From Phormidesmis priestleyi (GTDB lineage Bacteria > Cyanobacteriota > Cyanobacteriia > Phormidesmidales > Phormidesmidaceae): a stretch of 20,394 nt of DNA. The notes below the pieces were generated by a model. The model had not been told where the DNA came from. It made no database searches and saw only the letters and a program-made list of their open reading frames with translations. The stretch is taken from NCBI GenBank assembly GCA_003242115.1, contig QBMP01000003.1, positions 1 to 20,394 of the forward strand, written 5' to 3'. The first letter of the stretch is position 1. Every line of letters begins with the position of its first letter. A program made the position numbers and the translations under genes. Below are positions 14,403 through 20,394 of the stretch, piece by piece.

Positions 14403-15935
14403 CTAGCTTCCCTTGCCCGCAAATCTTTCCATCAGCGCTGCCCTCGACTGTTCGCGATCATCAAAATGAATTTTTTCAGTGCCTAAAATTTGATAGTCTT
14501 CGTGGCCTTTACCAGCAATCACAACCCCATCTCCGGGCTGCGCTTGCAAAATAGCGCTGCGAATGGCCTGAGCGCGATCGCACACCACCTGATCTGCGGC
14601 TAGCGGCTCCTCAATTCCGGCCACCACATCTTTCAATATTTGCTCAGGATCTTCCGTGCGCGGATTGTCCGAAGTAATCACCGCCCGATCAGATTGCTCA
14701 TAGGCAATGCGGCCCATTTTTGGGCGTTTGGTGCGATCGCGATCGCCCCCACAGCCAAACACACAGATCATCTGGCCCGCAATAAAAGGCCGAGCCGCCT
14801 TCAGCGCATTTTCCAAGCTATCCGGCGTATGTGCATAGTCCACAATCACACTGATATCTTGATCGGGCTGCACCTGCACCCGTTCCATCCGCCCCGGCAC
14901 CCCCGTAAAGCTCGGCAGCGCTTCGACAATGCGATCCAACGCCACCCCCAAATGCAGCGCCGAACCCACCGCCGCCAGCAGATTTTCCAGGTTAAACTGA
15001 CCGACTAACGGCGAGGTAAATGCAGCTTTACCTGCGGTCGTATGCATTGTGCCGCTAACGCCCGTCGGCCCATATGTCAGGTTTTCGGTATAGAGATCGG
15101 CGCTGCTGTCATCGGTGCTATAAGTCCATACCTGAGCGGGCTTGAGGCTAGCAATCAGCTTTTGGCCGTAAGCGTCTGTTTTATTTATAATGGCGCGCCC
15201 CTTAAGATAGTCAGGGCCAAACAGCAGCGCCTTGGCCGCAAAATAATCGTCTAAATCTTTGTGGTAGTCGAGGTGATCTTGAGTGAGATTAGTGAATACC
15301 GCCACTTCAATGGGAATGCCGCTAGTGCGATGCTGGGCCAGCGCGTGAGAGCTGATTTCCATCACGGCATTTTGACAGCCAGCTTGGCGGGCACTGGCCA
15401 ACTCTTTTTGCAGATCAATCGGGAAAGGCGTCGTATGCACCGCTGTTTTTTCGTGACCGGGCCAGCGGGTGTATAGCGTCCCCAGAATCGCGGTTTTTTG
15501 CTGATCTTGGTTGAGAAAGTACTCAATCAGATGAGTCGTGGTGGTTTTGCCATTCGTGCCAGTCACGCCAATCATTTTCATCGCGTGAGCGGGCTGATCA
15601 TAAAAGGCGGCAGCTAACTGGGCGCATAGCTGCGGAACGGCTTCAGCGGTTAGCACTAGGGCGTTGTTGGTGTTGGGTTTGGCAGAGAGGGCAAACGGGG
15701 AAATTAGCGCCGCGATCGCTCCTTTCGCGATCGCGCCCTGCCAAAATTCGCCCCCATCAACTCGCGTACCGGGCATTCCGATAAATAAATTGCCAGGGGC
15801 AATGGCTTGCGAATTAGCTGATAGACCCGTCACCTCTTGATCCCAGTTAGGATGATGGGTGAGGGCATCATCCACCGTCAACTGGCCTGTTACCTGGGCT
15901 GTCGCCAATTCAGCAAACAAATCTCTTAAAAGCAT
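14403..15935 (-). CDS. murE: UDP-N-acetylmuramoyl-L-alanyl-D-glutamate--2,6-diaminopimelate ligase
   Basis: A 510-aa cytosolic Mur ligase that adds meso-diaminopimelate to UDP-MurNAc-L-Ala-D-Glu with ATP, the third amino-acid addition in peptidoglycan precursor synthesis. The N-terminal UDP-binding domain shows GLSANSQAIAPGNLFIGMPG. The ATP loop GTNGKTTT is at residues 126-133, the ligase motif EISSHAL at 193-199, the lysine that is carbamylated in the family is Lys235 (YFAAKALLF), and VDYAHTPDSL is at 365-374. DNPRTEDP at 423-430 is the known diaminopimelate-selecting motif, arguing against a lysine-adding enzyme. GKGHEDYQ at 475-482 is also typical. ATG 15935 is preceded by GGGGAGAGG. Length is normal. 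It lies downstream of a glutaredoxin-like gene on the same strand. Confidence 0.96.
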   Translation of the reverse strand: MLLRDLFAELATAQVTGQLTVDDALTHHPNWDQEVTGLSANSQAIAPGNLFIGMPGTRVDGGEFWQGAIAKGAIAALISPFALSAKPNTNNALVLTAEAVPQLCAQLAAAFYDQPAHAMKMIGVTGTNGKTTTTHLIEYFLNQDQQKTAILGTLYTRWPGHEKTAVHTTPFPIDLQKELASARQAGCQNAVMEISSHALAQHRTSGIPIEVAVFTNLTQDHLDYHKDLDDYFAAKALLFGPDYLKGRAIINKTDAYGQKLIASLKPAQVWTYSTDDSSADLYTENLTYGPTGVSGTMHTTAGKAAFTSPLVGQFNLENLLAAVGSALHLGVALDRIVEALPSFTGVPGRMERVQVQPDQDISVIVDYAHTPDSLENALKAARPFIAGQMICVFGCGGDRDRTKRPKMGRIAYEQSDRAVITSDNPRTEDPEQILKDVVAGIEEPLAADQVVCDRAQAIRSAILQAQPGDGVVIAGKGHEDYQILGTEKIHFDDREQSRAALMERFAGKGS

Positions 15936-15973
15936 TCCGCCTCTCCCCGTTACCTTATATAAAGTAAATCGCT

Positions 15974-16003
15974 TTCAATATAAACGCTTCAACCGATATT
16001 GAA
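15974..16003. promoter_or_regulatory. Inverted repeat TTCAATAT-N14-ATATTGAA upstream of murE
   Basis: Perfect 8-bp arms at 15974-15981 and 15996-16003 lie in the 94-bp gap between the glutaredoxin-like stop and the murE start, about 38 bases upstream of the murE ATG. AT-rich arms and the lack of a T-run make it more like an operator than a terminator. No regulator is implied by context. Confidence 0.35.
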
Positions 16004-16029
16004 TGAACAATGGGAGGCGCTGGCTGAGA

Positions 16030-16305
16030 TTATGCCTCAAAAGAGCCAATATGTGTCTGTATCATTTGTGCCACCTGTGCGGCTGTTGCTCTGGGCGATA
16101 GGCGCGGCAAAGGTTTTTCGGCGGCGTTTTCTGAAGCGCTTATCAACTGACAAAGCACTGGCACTTCATACTGATATTTTTGAAACCACGCTTCGTTTAG
16201 GGTAATATCTCTCACCTCTAGCTGAACAGGCAGCGTTTCTAGCTTTTCTTGCAGCCCCTCACAGAGATGACATCCCGGCTTGCTATACAAAATCAGCGTT
16301 TTCAT
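16030..16305 (-). CDS. Glutaredoxin-like thiol-disulfide protein
   Basis: A 91-aa thioredoxin-fold protein. I chose the ATG at 16305, with AAAGG 7 bases upstream; the open frame extends further up only through a 15-bp tandem repeat. The start MKTLILYSKPGCHLCEGLQE has the beta strand and CxxC redox pair (Cys12, Cys15) of the glutaredoxin family often annotated as DUF836. VPVLCQL supplies the cis-proline that contacts the substrate. Such proteins reduce disulfides or bind glutathione in the cytosol; the exact partner is unknown. The gene lies 94 bases upstream of murE on the same strand and is divergent from cysH. Confidence 0.85.
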   Translation of the reverse strand: MKTLILYSKPGCHLCEGLQEKLETLPVQLEVRDITLNEAWFQKYQYEVPVLCQLISASENAAEKPLPRLSPRATAAQVAQMIQTHIGSFEA

Positions 16306-16324
16306 CAGTGCACCTTTCCTCACG

Positions 16325-16369
16325 GCAGTTGAGCATAAAGCAGTTGAGCATAAAGCAATTGAGCGTAAA
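16325..16369. repeat. Three tandem 15-bp repeats
   Basis: GCAGTTGAGCATAAA occurs at 16325-16339 and 16340-16354, and a third copy with two changes (GCAATTGAGCGTAAA) at 16355-16369. The array begins about 20 bases upstream of the chosen glutaredoxin-like ATG, so it covers that gene's leader or promoter. As the unit is a multiple of three, the open frame reads through it, which explains a longer apparent ORF. Confidence 0.8.
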
Positions 16370-16632
16370 ATCCTTGTCATTCAATAGCGTGTCATTTACT
16401 AGCCGGTTTCACTGCCTGTCTCATTGGCAGCTTGAAATCACGCCCATCACATTACGCCTGCGAAGCAATAATTTACGAAGCCTGACCTAATTCTCATAAA
16501 GCTGAAAACCTCAGTCATCAGGCTGCTTGCAGACATTTGAAAGCGTCCTGTTTTGAATGGCCGGTATTCCGGTCGGATTACGGGTGTTTATTAAAGTAAC
16601 ATTGAAACTGCCATTAAAAGATCTCCGCAATG

Positions 16633-16648
16633 GGTGAAAGCTTTTACC
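16633..16648. promoter_or_regulatory. Near-perfect palindrome GGTGAAAGCTTTTACC upstream of cysH
   Basis: The 16-mer matches its own reverse complement except for one position pair (4 and 13). It lies about 58 bases before the cysH ATG, in the promoter zone, and could be an operator. The cognate regulator is unknown. Confidence 0.35.
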
Positions 16649-16705
16649 TGGCATCCTTTTCTCAGCTATTGATCGTCCGGCAGCTATTCTCCGGCAGCTA
16701 ATATT

Positions 16706-17458
16706 ATGGTTCAGTGCTTAGAAGCGCCTTCCGCTGTTTCAATTTCACATGACTCCCTCGATTTAGATCTGCTCAATCAGCAGTTTGAAGAGGCTTCCCC
16801 GCAAGAAATTTTGAGCTGGTGCATTCAGCATATCCCTGATGGACTCGCCCAAACGAGTTCTTTTAGCCTGCTGGCTGTAACCCACATGCTTTACAAAGAG
16901 CTGAATCACCCCGTGCCGGTGATCTTTTTAGATACGCTGCATCTTTTCCCTGAGACGTTAGATACGGCTGCCAAGGCTACGTTTGTGTATGACCTGGATT
17001 TGCATACCTATCGCGCTTTCGGCGTCGATAGCCAAGAAGCTTTTGCCGATCGCTATGGCGATGATCTATGGGCGCGCGATATTGATCGCTTTTACGAACT
17101 GACGAAGGTAGAGCCTTTGCGGCGAGCCTTAAACGACCTGAACGTGAAGGCTTGGATTACCGGACGGCGGCGCGATCAGTCGCAAGCTCGTCAAGACTTA
17201 CCCGTTTTTGAGCGCACTGACGATGGCCGCATTAAGATCAATCCCTTAGCCCATTGGACAGCCGAAGATATCTGGGCCTATGTCAATGAGCGCAATGTGG
17301 TCTATAACCCGCTGCACGATCAGGGCTATACCAGCATTGGCGATCAGCCGCTAACGACCCCGACCGCCGCTGGTGAAGACGAGCGGGCAGGGCGCTGGCG
17401 CGCACCGAAAAAAACGAGTGCGGCATTCACTGGTAGGGCCGAGCCCTTGACAGGCTAA
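16706..17458 (+). CDS. cysH: Phosphoadenylyl-sulfate (PAPS) reductase with catalytic motif out of frame
   Basis: CysH reduces PAPS to sulfite with thioredoxin or glutaredoxin in cytosolic sulfate assimilation. Family features are QTSSFSLLAVTHML (residues 49-62), VIFLDTLHLFPET (72-84), KVEPLRR (134-140), WITGRRRDQSQARQDLPVFE (150-169) and DERAGRWR (225-232). The Cys-Cys pairs of iron-sulfur APS reductases are absent, so PAPS is the likely substrate. In frame the protein ends at 250 aa with TSAAFTGRAEPLTG and lacks the essential ECG(I/L)H. That motif is encoded in the -1 frame just after seven A (17408-17414): reading -1 there gives K-K-N-ECGIHW and a TAG at 17434-17436, a 243-aa protein with its cysteine at 239, the same number as E. 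coli CysH. Pseudogene, recoding or indel error are all possible. Confidence 0.9.
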   Translation: MVQCLEAPSAVSISHDSLDLDLLNQQFEEASPQEILSWCIQHIPDGLAQTSSFSLLAVTHMLYKELNHPVPVIFLDTLHLFPETLDTAAKATFVYDLDLHTYRAFGVDSQEAFADRYGDDLWARDIDRFYELTKVEPLRRALNDLNVKAWITGRRRDQSQARQDLPVFERTDDGRIKINPLAHWTAEDIWAYVNERNVVYNPLHDQGYTSIGDQPLTTPTAAGEDERAGRWRAPKKTSAAFTGRAEPLTG

Positions 17459-17538
17459 AAATGCGAAGCCAATGCCTATTATTAGTCAGCGACTGATTGC
17501 TTCCCTAATTTATCTATTGAGCCCCCCTTGAACTCTTA

Positions 17539-18984
17539 GTGAACGCTTTACCCAAAACAGCTTTTATCGATCCAACTGGGCACAATCGCGCTGAAATCGA
17601 GGCGCTGCTACAGCAGGCAGTGGCGCTGGTGCTGGCAGAAATGACGCAGGCGGTGGCGCGATCGCCCCTCCCCGAAGCCCTTCATAGCGAGCAATTTGAG
17701 CAGTGGGCGCAGATTCCTGAGCGCTCTGTAGAGGCGGCAGCGCTGTTAGAAGTCGTGCGATCGCACCTTCAGCATTCTATGAACGCCGCCCATCCCGGCT
17801 ACATGGGCCACATGGACTCCATTCCCACCACCATGTCAGTGGTTGGCGATTTGCTGGTAGCAGCGCTGAATAACAACATGCTCAGCGTTGAAATGTCGCC
17901 CGTTTTCTCGCGGCTAGAGCCTTTGGTGATGCAGCAGCTTGCCGCTCAATTTGGCTTAGGGGTAGCGGCAGGCGGGGTTATGGTCAGCGGCGGTAGCTTA
18001 GCCAATTTGCAGGCGCTGATTGTCGCTCGTAACGCGCATTTCGATGCGCTCAAAACGGGGATCGTTGGCTTAGACCGTCAGCCCGTTTTCTTTGTCTCAG
18101 AAGTCGCCCATACCTCCATGCAAAAAGCGGCGATGGTGATGGGGTTGGGGGCCGAATCGGCGATCGCCATTCGTACCAACGCCAACTCGCAACTAGAAAT
18201 CAGTGACCTGCATGAAAAATTTGGCCAAGCTCACCGCGCCGGTCAAGCCCCCTTTGCCCTCGTCGCCACCGCAGGCACTACCGTCACTGGCAATATCGAC
18301 CCGATTGCCGCAATGGCCGAATTTGCCCAAGCTCACAGCCTTTGGTTTCATGTCGATGCCGCCTATGGCGGAGCCCTGATTTTTTCACCTGAGCACCGTC
18401 ACCACCTCGCAGGTATTGAACAGGCCGATTCTATTACTTTCAATCCTCAAAAATGGCTCTACATCACCAAAACCTGTGCCACGGTACTATTTAAAGACTT
18501 TGACGTACTCAACCGCCATTTCCGTATAGCCGCCCCCTACATGGCCGACGACAGCCAGTGGCCAAACCTGGGTGAACTGACCGTACAAGGCACCCGTCAT
18601 CCCGATATTCTCAAGCTGTGGCTGTCGTTGCAGCACTTAGGTAAAGCCGGATACGCCGATATTATTCGTCATAACTATGCGATCGCCACTCAATTTGCCA
18701 AAGCAGTAACGGCGCGGCCCGACTTAAAGCTCGCTAGCGCTCCCCAAATGAACCTAGTGTGCTTTCGCCTACAGCCCCAGCACATACCACCCGAACAGTG
18801 GGACGATCTCAACGCACAGCTACAGCGTCACTTGCTAACTGCGGCTTCATCCATCTTTTTATCACTGCCCCTTTACCGCCGTCAGCGCTGGCTCAAAGCC
18901 GTCCTGCTCAATCCTTACAGCTCATCTGAGACAATTTCCCAGCTATTTGAAAGCCTAGATCTGTTCATTCAAAAAAATCTTTAG
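17539..18984 (+). CDS. PLP-dependent group II amino acid decarboxylase, substrate unknown
   Basis: A 481-aa fold-type I PLP enzyme. It contains HPGYMGHMDSIPTTMSVVGD near residue 85, SGGSLANLQALIVARN at 150-165, His191 in SEVAHTSMQKAA, likely to stack on the cofactor, HVDAAYGG at 271-278 with Asp273 for the pyridine nitrogen, and Lys305 in FNPQKWLYITKTC as the Schiff-base lysine. These are the landmarks of the aromatic-amino-acid, glutamate and 2,4-diaminobutyrate decarboxylase group; the NPQKW form is closer to the bacterial diaminobutyrate/aspartate-like branch, but the substrate cannot be read from sequence. The start is a GTG at 17539 with no clear ribosome site. It lies 80-100 bases after cysH on the same strand, probably a separate unit. 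Confidence 0.88.
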   Translation: MNALPKTAFIDPTGHNRAEIEALLQQAVALVLAEMTQAVARSPLPEALHSEQFEQWAQIPERSVEAAALLEVVRSHLQHSMNAAHPGYMGHMDSIPTTMSVVGDLLVAALNNNMLSVEMSPVFSRLEPLVMQQLAAQFGLGVAAGGVMVSGGSLANLQALIVARNAHFDALKTGIVGLDRQPVFFVSEVAHTSMQKAAMVMGLGAESAIAIRTNANSQLEISDLHEKFGQAHRAGQAPFALVATAGTTVTGNIDPIAAMAEFAQAHSLWFHVDAAYGGALIFSPEHRHHLAGIEQADSITFNPQKWLYITKTCATVLFKDFDVLNRHFRIAAPYMADDSQWPNLGELTVQGTRHPDILKLWLSLQHLGKAGYADIIRHNYAIATQFAKAVTARPDLKLASAPQMNLVCFRLQPQHIPPEQWDDLNAQLQRHLLTAASSIFLSLPLYRRQRWLKAVLLNPYSSSETISQLFESLDLFIQKNL

Positions 18985-19007
18985 CGTCAGCAGCCAATGT
19001 CGCTGCC

Positions 19008-19439
19008 CTAAGCTTCCTTAGCTAACAGCAGTAGCGCCTTTTTTTGCATGGTCTTAAAAATGTTATAAAACCCGTTGGCTCGTGAAGGGGTCAAACTGAC
19101 ATCTAGGTGCGTTTCCTTAATAAAATCAGGCGTGAGCTGAATAATTTCGGTCGGCGAAAGGCCGCTGAGAGCCGCGATCAGCATAGCCAGTAGCCCTTTG
19201 GTAATTTGGGCGTCGGAGTCTCCGTGAAAGGCCACTTTGTCATCCGTTAAGTTCGCCGTCACGTAGACCTGTGAAACGCAGCCAGGTACCTTATTTTCCT
19301 CAGTTTTATCTTCAGCCGGGAAAGCCTCCAGCTTTTTTGCGTACCACAAGAGCTGCTCGTACCGGCGCTTGGGCTCACTAATACGAGCAAATCGGTTGAC
19401 GAGTTTATCGAGCTGAGCGGGGCGATCAGAAGCAGTCAT
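19008..19439 (-). CDS. SufE-like cysteine desulfurase partner
   Basis: A 143-aa cytosolic protein of the SufE/CsdE family, which accepts sulfane sulfur from a cysteine desulfurase (SufS type) and passes it to the Suf scaffold for iron-sulfur assembly. The family start is RFARISEPKRRYEQLLWYAK, and the acceptor cysteine is Cys54 in KVPGCVSQVYV. The loop FHGDSDAQITKGLLAMLIAA and LSPTEIIQLTPDF are also typical, as is the C-terminal SRANGFYNIFKTMQKKA. ATG 19439 has no clear ribosome site. The 24 bases to the decarboxylase stop make the two genes tightly convergent. Length is normal and no anomaly is seen. Confidence 0.93.
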   Translation of the reverse strand: MTASDRPAQLDKLVNRFARISEPKRRYEQLLWYAKKLEAFPAEDKTEENKVPGCVSQVYVTANLTDDKVAFHGDSDAQITKGLLAMLIAALSGLSPTEIIQLTPDFIKETHLDVSLTPSRANGFYNIFKTMQKKALLLLAKEA

Positions 19440-19524
19440 AAAAAAAGTAGGCGCTAACTATCTTTGAAACACTCCTTTACAATAACGCTAAAAACGCGGT
19501 ATTCAATCGCGCTGCGATCAAGCA

Positions 19525-19555
19525 AGCCCGGTACAAAACGCATTCATACCGGGCT
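19525..19555. terminator. Hairpin AGCCCGGTA-N13-TACCGGGCT downstream of the remA-like gene
   Basis: A perfect 9-bp GC-rich stem (19525-19533 and 19547-19555) with a 13-base loop lies between the remA-like gene and the SufE-like gene, both on the minus strand. Position and stability fit transcription termination after the remA-like gene, but no T-run follows on either strand. A regulatory role is the alternative. Confidence 0.4.
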
Positions 19556-19682
19556 AGACGAAGATATTTAGAATATATCCGTTACCAGCAGATTCATCAG
19601 GAACGGCAAGTCATTTGCAGTTACTTATCTGCTGGCTAATGCGGCTAATGCTGGGTTAAGCAGTCGATTCCGGGGCGTCTAT

Positions 19683-19970
19683 TCAGTCGCCGTTGGTGGG
19701 ATCTTTTTGAGCCATGTCTTTTGAGCCGCTGTCTTTTTGCGTAACAAAGCGGTGAGCCACGGTTTCGGGCTGAATCGCCGACAGCACAACATGGCCTGAG
19801 TCGGTAATCATCACGGCCCGAGTTCGTCTACCATAGGTAGCATCTACAAGTTGCCCGCGATCGCGCGCTTCAGAAATGATCCGCTTGATAGGAGCCGATT
19901 CTGGGCTGACGATGGCGACGACTCGGTTTGCAGAAACAATGTTTCCAAATCCGATGTTAATAAGCTTCAT
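19683..19970 (-). CDS. DUF370/RemA-like DNA-binding regulatory protein
   Basis: A 95-aa protein with the full DUF370 pattern: [60 protein letters not shown] and VLSAIQP. In Bacillus, RemA is a ring-forming DNA-binding activator of biofilm matrix genes; cyanobacterial members are widely conserved, but their role is less clear. The [13 protein letters not shown] segment supplies the basic DNA-facing surface in the family. The last 20 residues are a charged, flexible extension. ATG 19970 lacks an evident ribosome site. It appears to be a single gene, with a long AT-rich upstream region and a hairpin downstream. Confidence 0.92.
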   Translation of the reverse strand: MKLINIGFGNIVSANRVVAIVSPESAPIKRIISEARDRGQLVDATYGRRTRAVMITDSGHVVLSAIQPETVAHRFVTQKDSGSKDMAQKDPTNGD

Positions 19971-20394
19971 GTTTGTAGAAATACGGTGAAAATGTACGGT
20001 AAAAGTGAAATGAGTCCGGCCACGAAAGATTTGTTTAAAGGCTCATAAAGGCTTGGCTTATCAGTATCAGTGATCTGAAATGTGATGCCTTCAAAAAGTT
20101 GCTTCGATAGATGTGCCACTTTAGGCGTTTTGTTTTCTAAGCGTCGCCATTCTAAGACTATAAATTTTATAGGCTAAAGGCATAAAATAAGGCTGTGAAA
20201 AAGAATAGATGAGACTTATTTTGATGTGTTAAGTAGCAGATTTGTGATTGGGTTATTTTGTTAGGCTGCTGGGCTTTGATTGAACGCCGAATTAAACTGA
20301 ACTAAAATTTAAACGAACTTTAGCGGTAAATCTATTAGTTGTTTTTTATATTAAGCTGGCCTAATACGAACCTATCTTTATTAATGCTCTAAAC
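19971..20394. other. AT-rich upstream region of the remA-like gene
   Basis: About 420 bases with no convincing gene on either strand. From about 20160 to the end the sequence is strongly AT-rich. It should include the remA-like promoter. I see no repeat array, tRNA or strong hairpin here. Confidence 0.45.

Larger units (their letters stand above)
16306..16705. other. Divergent intergenic region between the glutaredoxin-like gene and cysH
   Basis: This 400-bp region should hold promoters for both flanking genes. It contains three tandem 15-bp repeats near the glutaredoxin-like start, a near-perfect 16-bp palindrome about 58 bases before cysH, and TCCGGCAGCTA twice (16676-16686 and 16690-16700) just before the cysH ATG. 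I could not place -35 and -10 boxes with confidence. Confidence 0.5.

Noticed and set aside
16306..16380. N-terminal extension of the glutaredoxin-like protein
   Set aside because: The extension is a translation of the 15-bp tandem repeats, and the internal ATG at 16305 has a proper ribosome site and the family's normal start.
17459..17538. Shared operon of cysH and the decarboxylase
   Set aside because: The gap is 80-102 bases, without coupling or a ribosome site, so I treat them as separate units.

Overview
The window reads as a chromosomal segment of a cyanobacterium. The HIP1 octamer GCGATCGC recurs throughout, inside and between genes. The gene content fits: a meso-diaminopimelate-type MurE, a thioredoxin-type PAPS reductase, a SufE-like protein, a DUF370/RemA-like protein and an AI-2E-family permease. 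I cannot name the genus from sequence alone; a filamentous Leptolyngbya-like lineage is only a guess.

Layout. Positions 1-3671 (minus strand) hold a compact defence-type unit: a 1039-aa SF2 helicase with a C-terminal PD-(D/E)XK nuclease, then a BrnT-like toxin, then a ribbon-helix-helix antitoxin cut by the window edge. No methyltransferase is visible beside it. Positions 3672-4207 carry what looks like a broken small gene. An AI-2E-type permease follows (4208-5239), then about 0.9 kb of sparse sequence with one convincing 45-aa membrane protein and one doubtful 24-aa one.

Positions 6166-11666 (plus strand) are an Opp/Dpp/Nik-type ABC importer: lipoprotein binding protein, two permeases and two ATPases. 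The two ATPase genes are separated by a roughly 400-bp non-coding insert. It is bounded by two near-identical, same-orientation hairpin-type repeats and ends in TCAA, which resembles a non-autonomous IS200/IS605 derivative. The first ATPase appears to lose its C-terminal end there. An EamA/DMT exporter gene follows, interrupted by a one-base frameshift.

Positions 12780-14350 are a loose accessory stretch: one unknown membrane protein (minus), one small soluble protein (plus) and a CRP-like palindrome. From 14403 the content is housekeeping: murE and a glutaredoxin-like gene (minus), then cysH (plus, divergent from the glutaredoxin gene), a PLP-dependent decarboxylase (plus), a SufE-like gene (minus) and a RemA/DUF370 gene (minus).

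The most notable single observation is in cysH. The catalytic ECGIH motif is present in the DNA but lies in the -1 frame, just after a run of seven A. Together with the eamA frameshift and the broken small gene, this points to either real gene decay, recoding in cysH, or indel errors in the assembly. Raw reads would separate these. No rRNA, tRNA or CRISPR array was seen.
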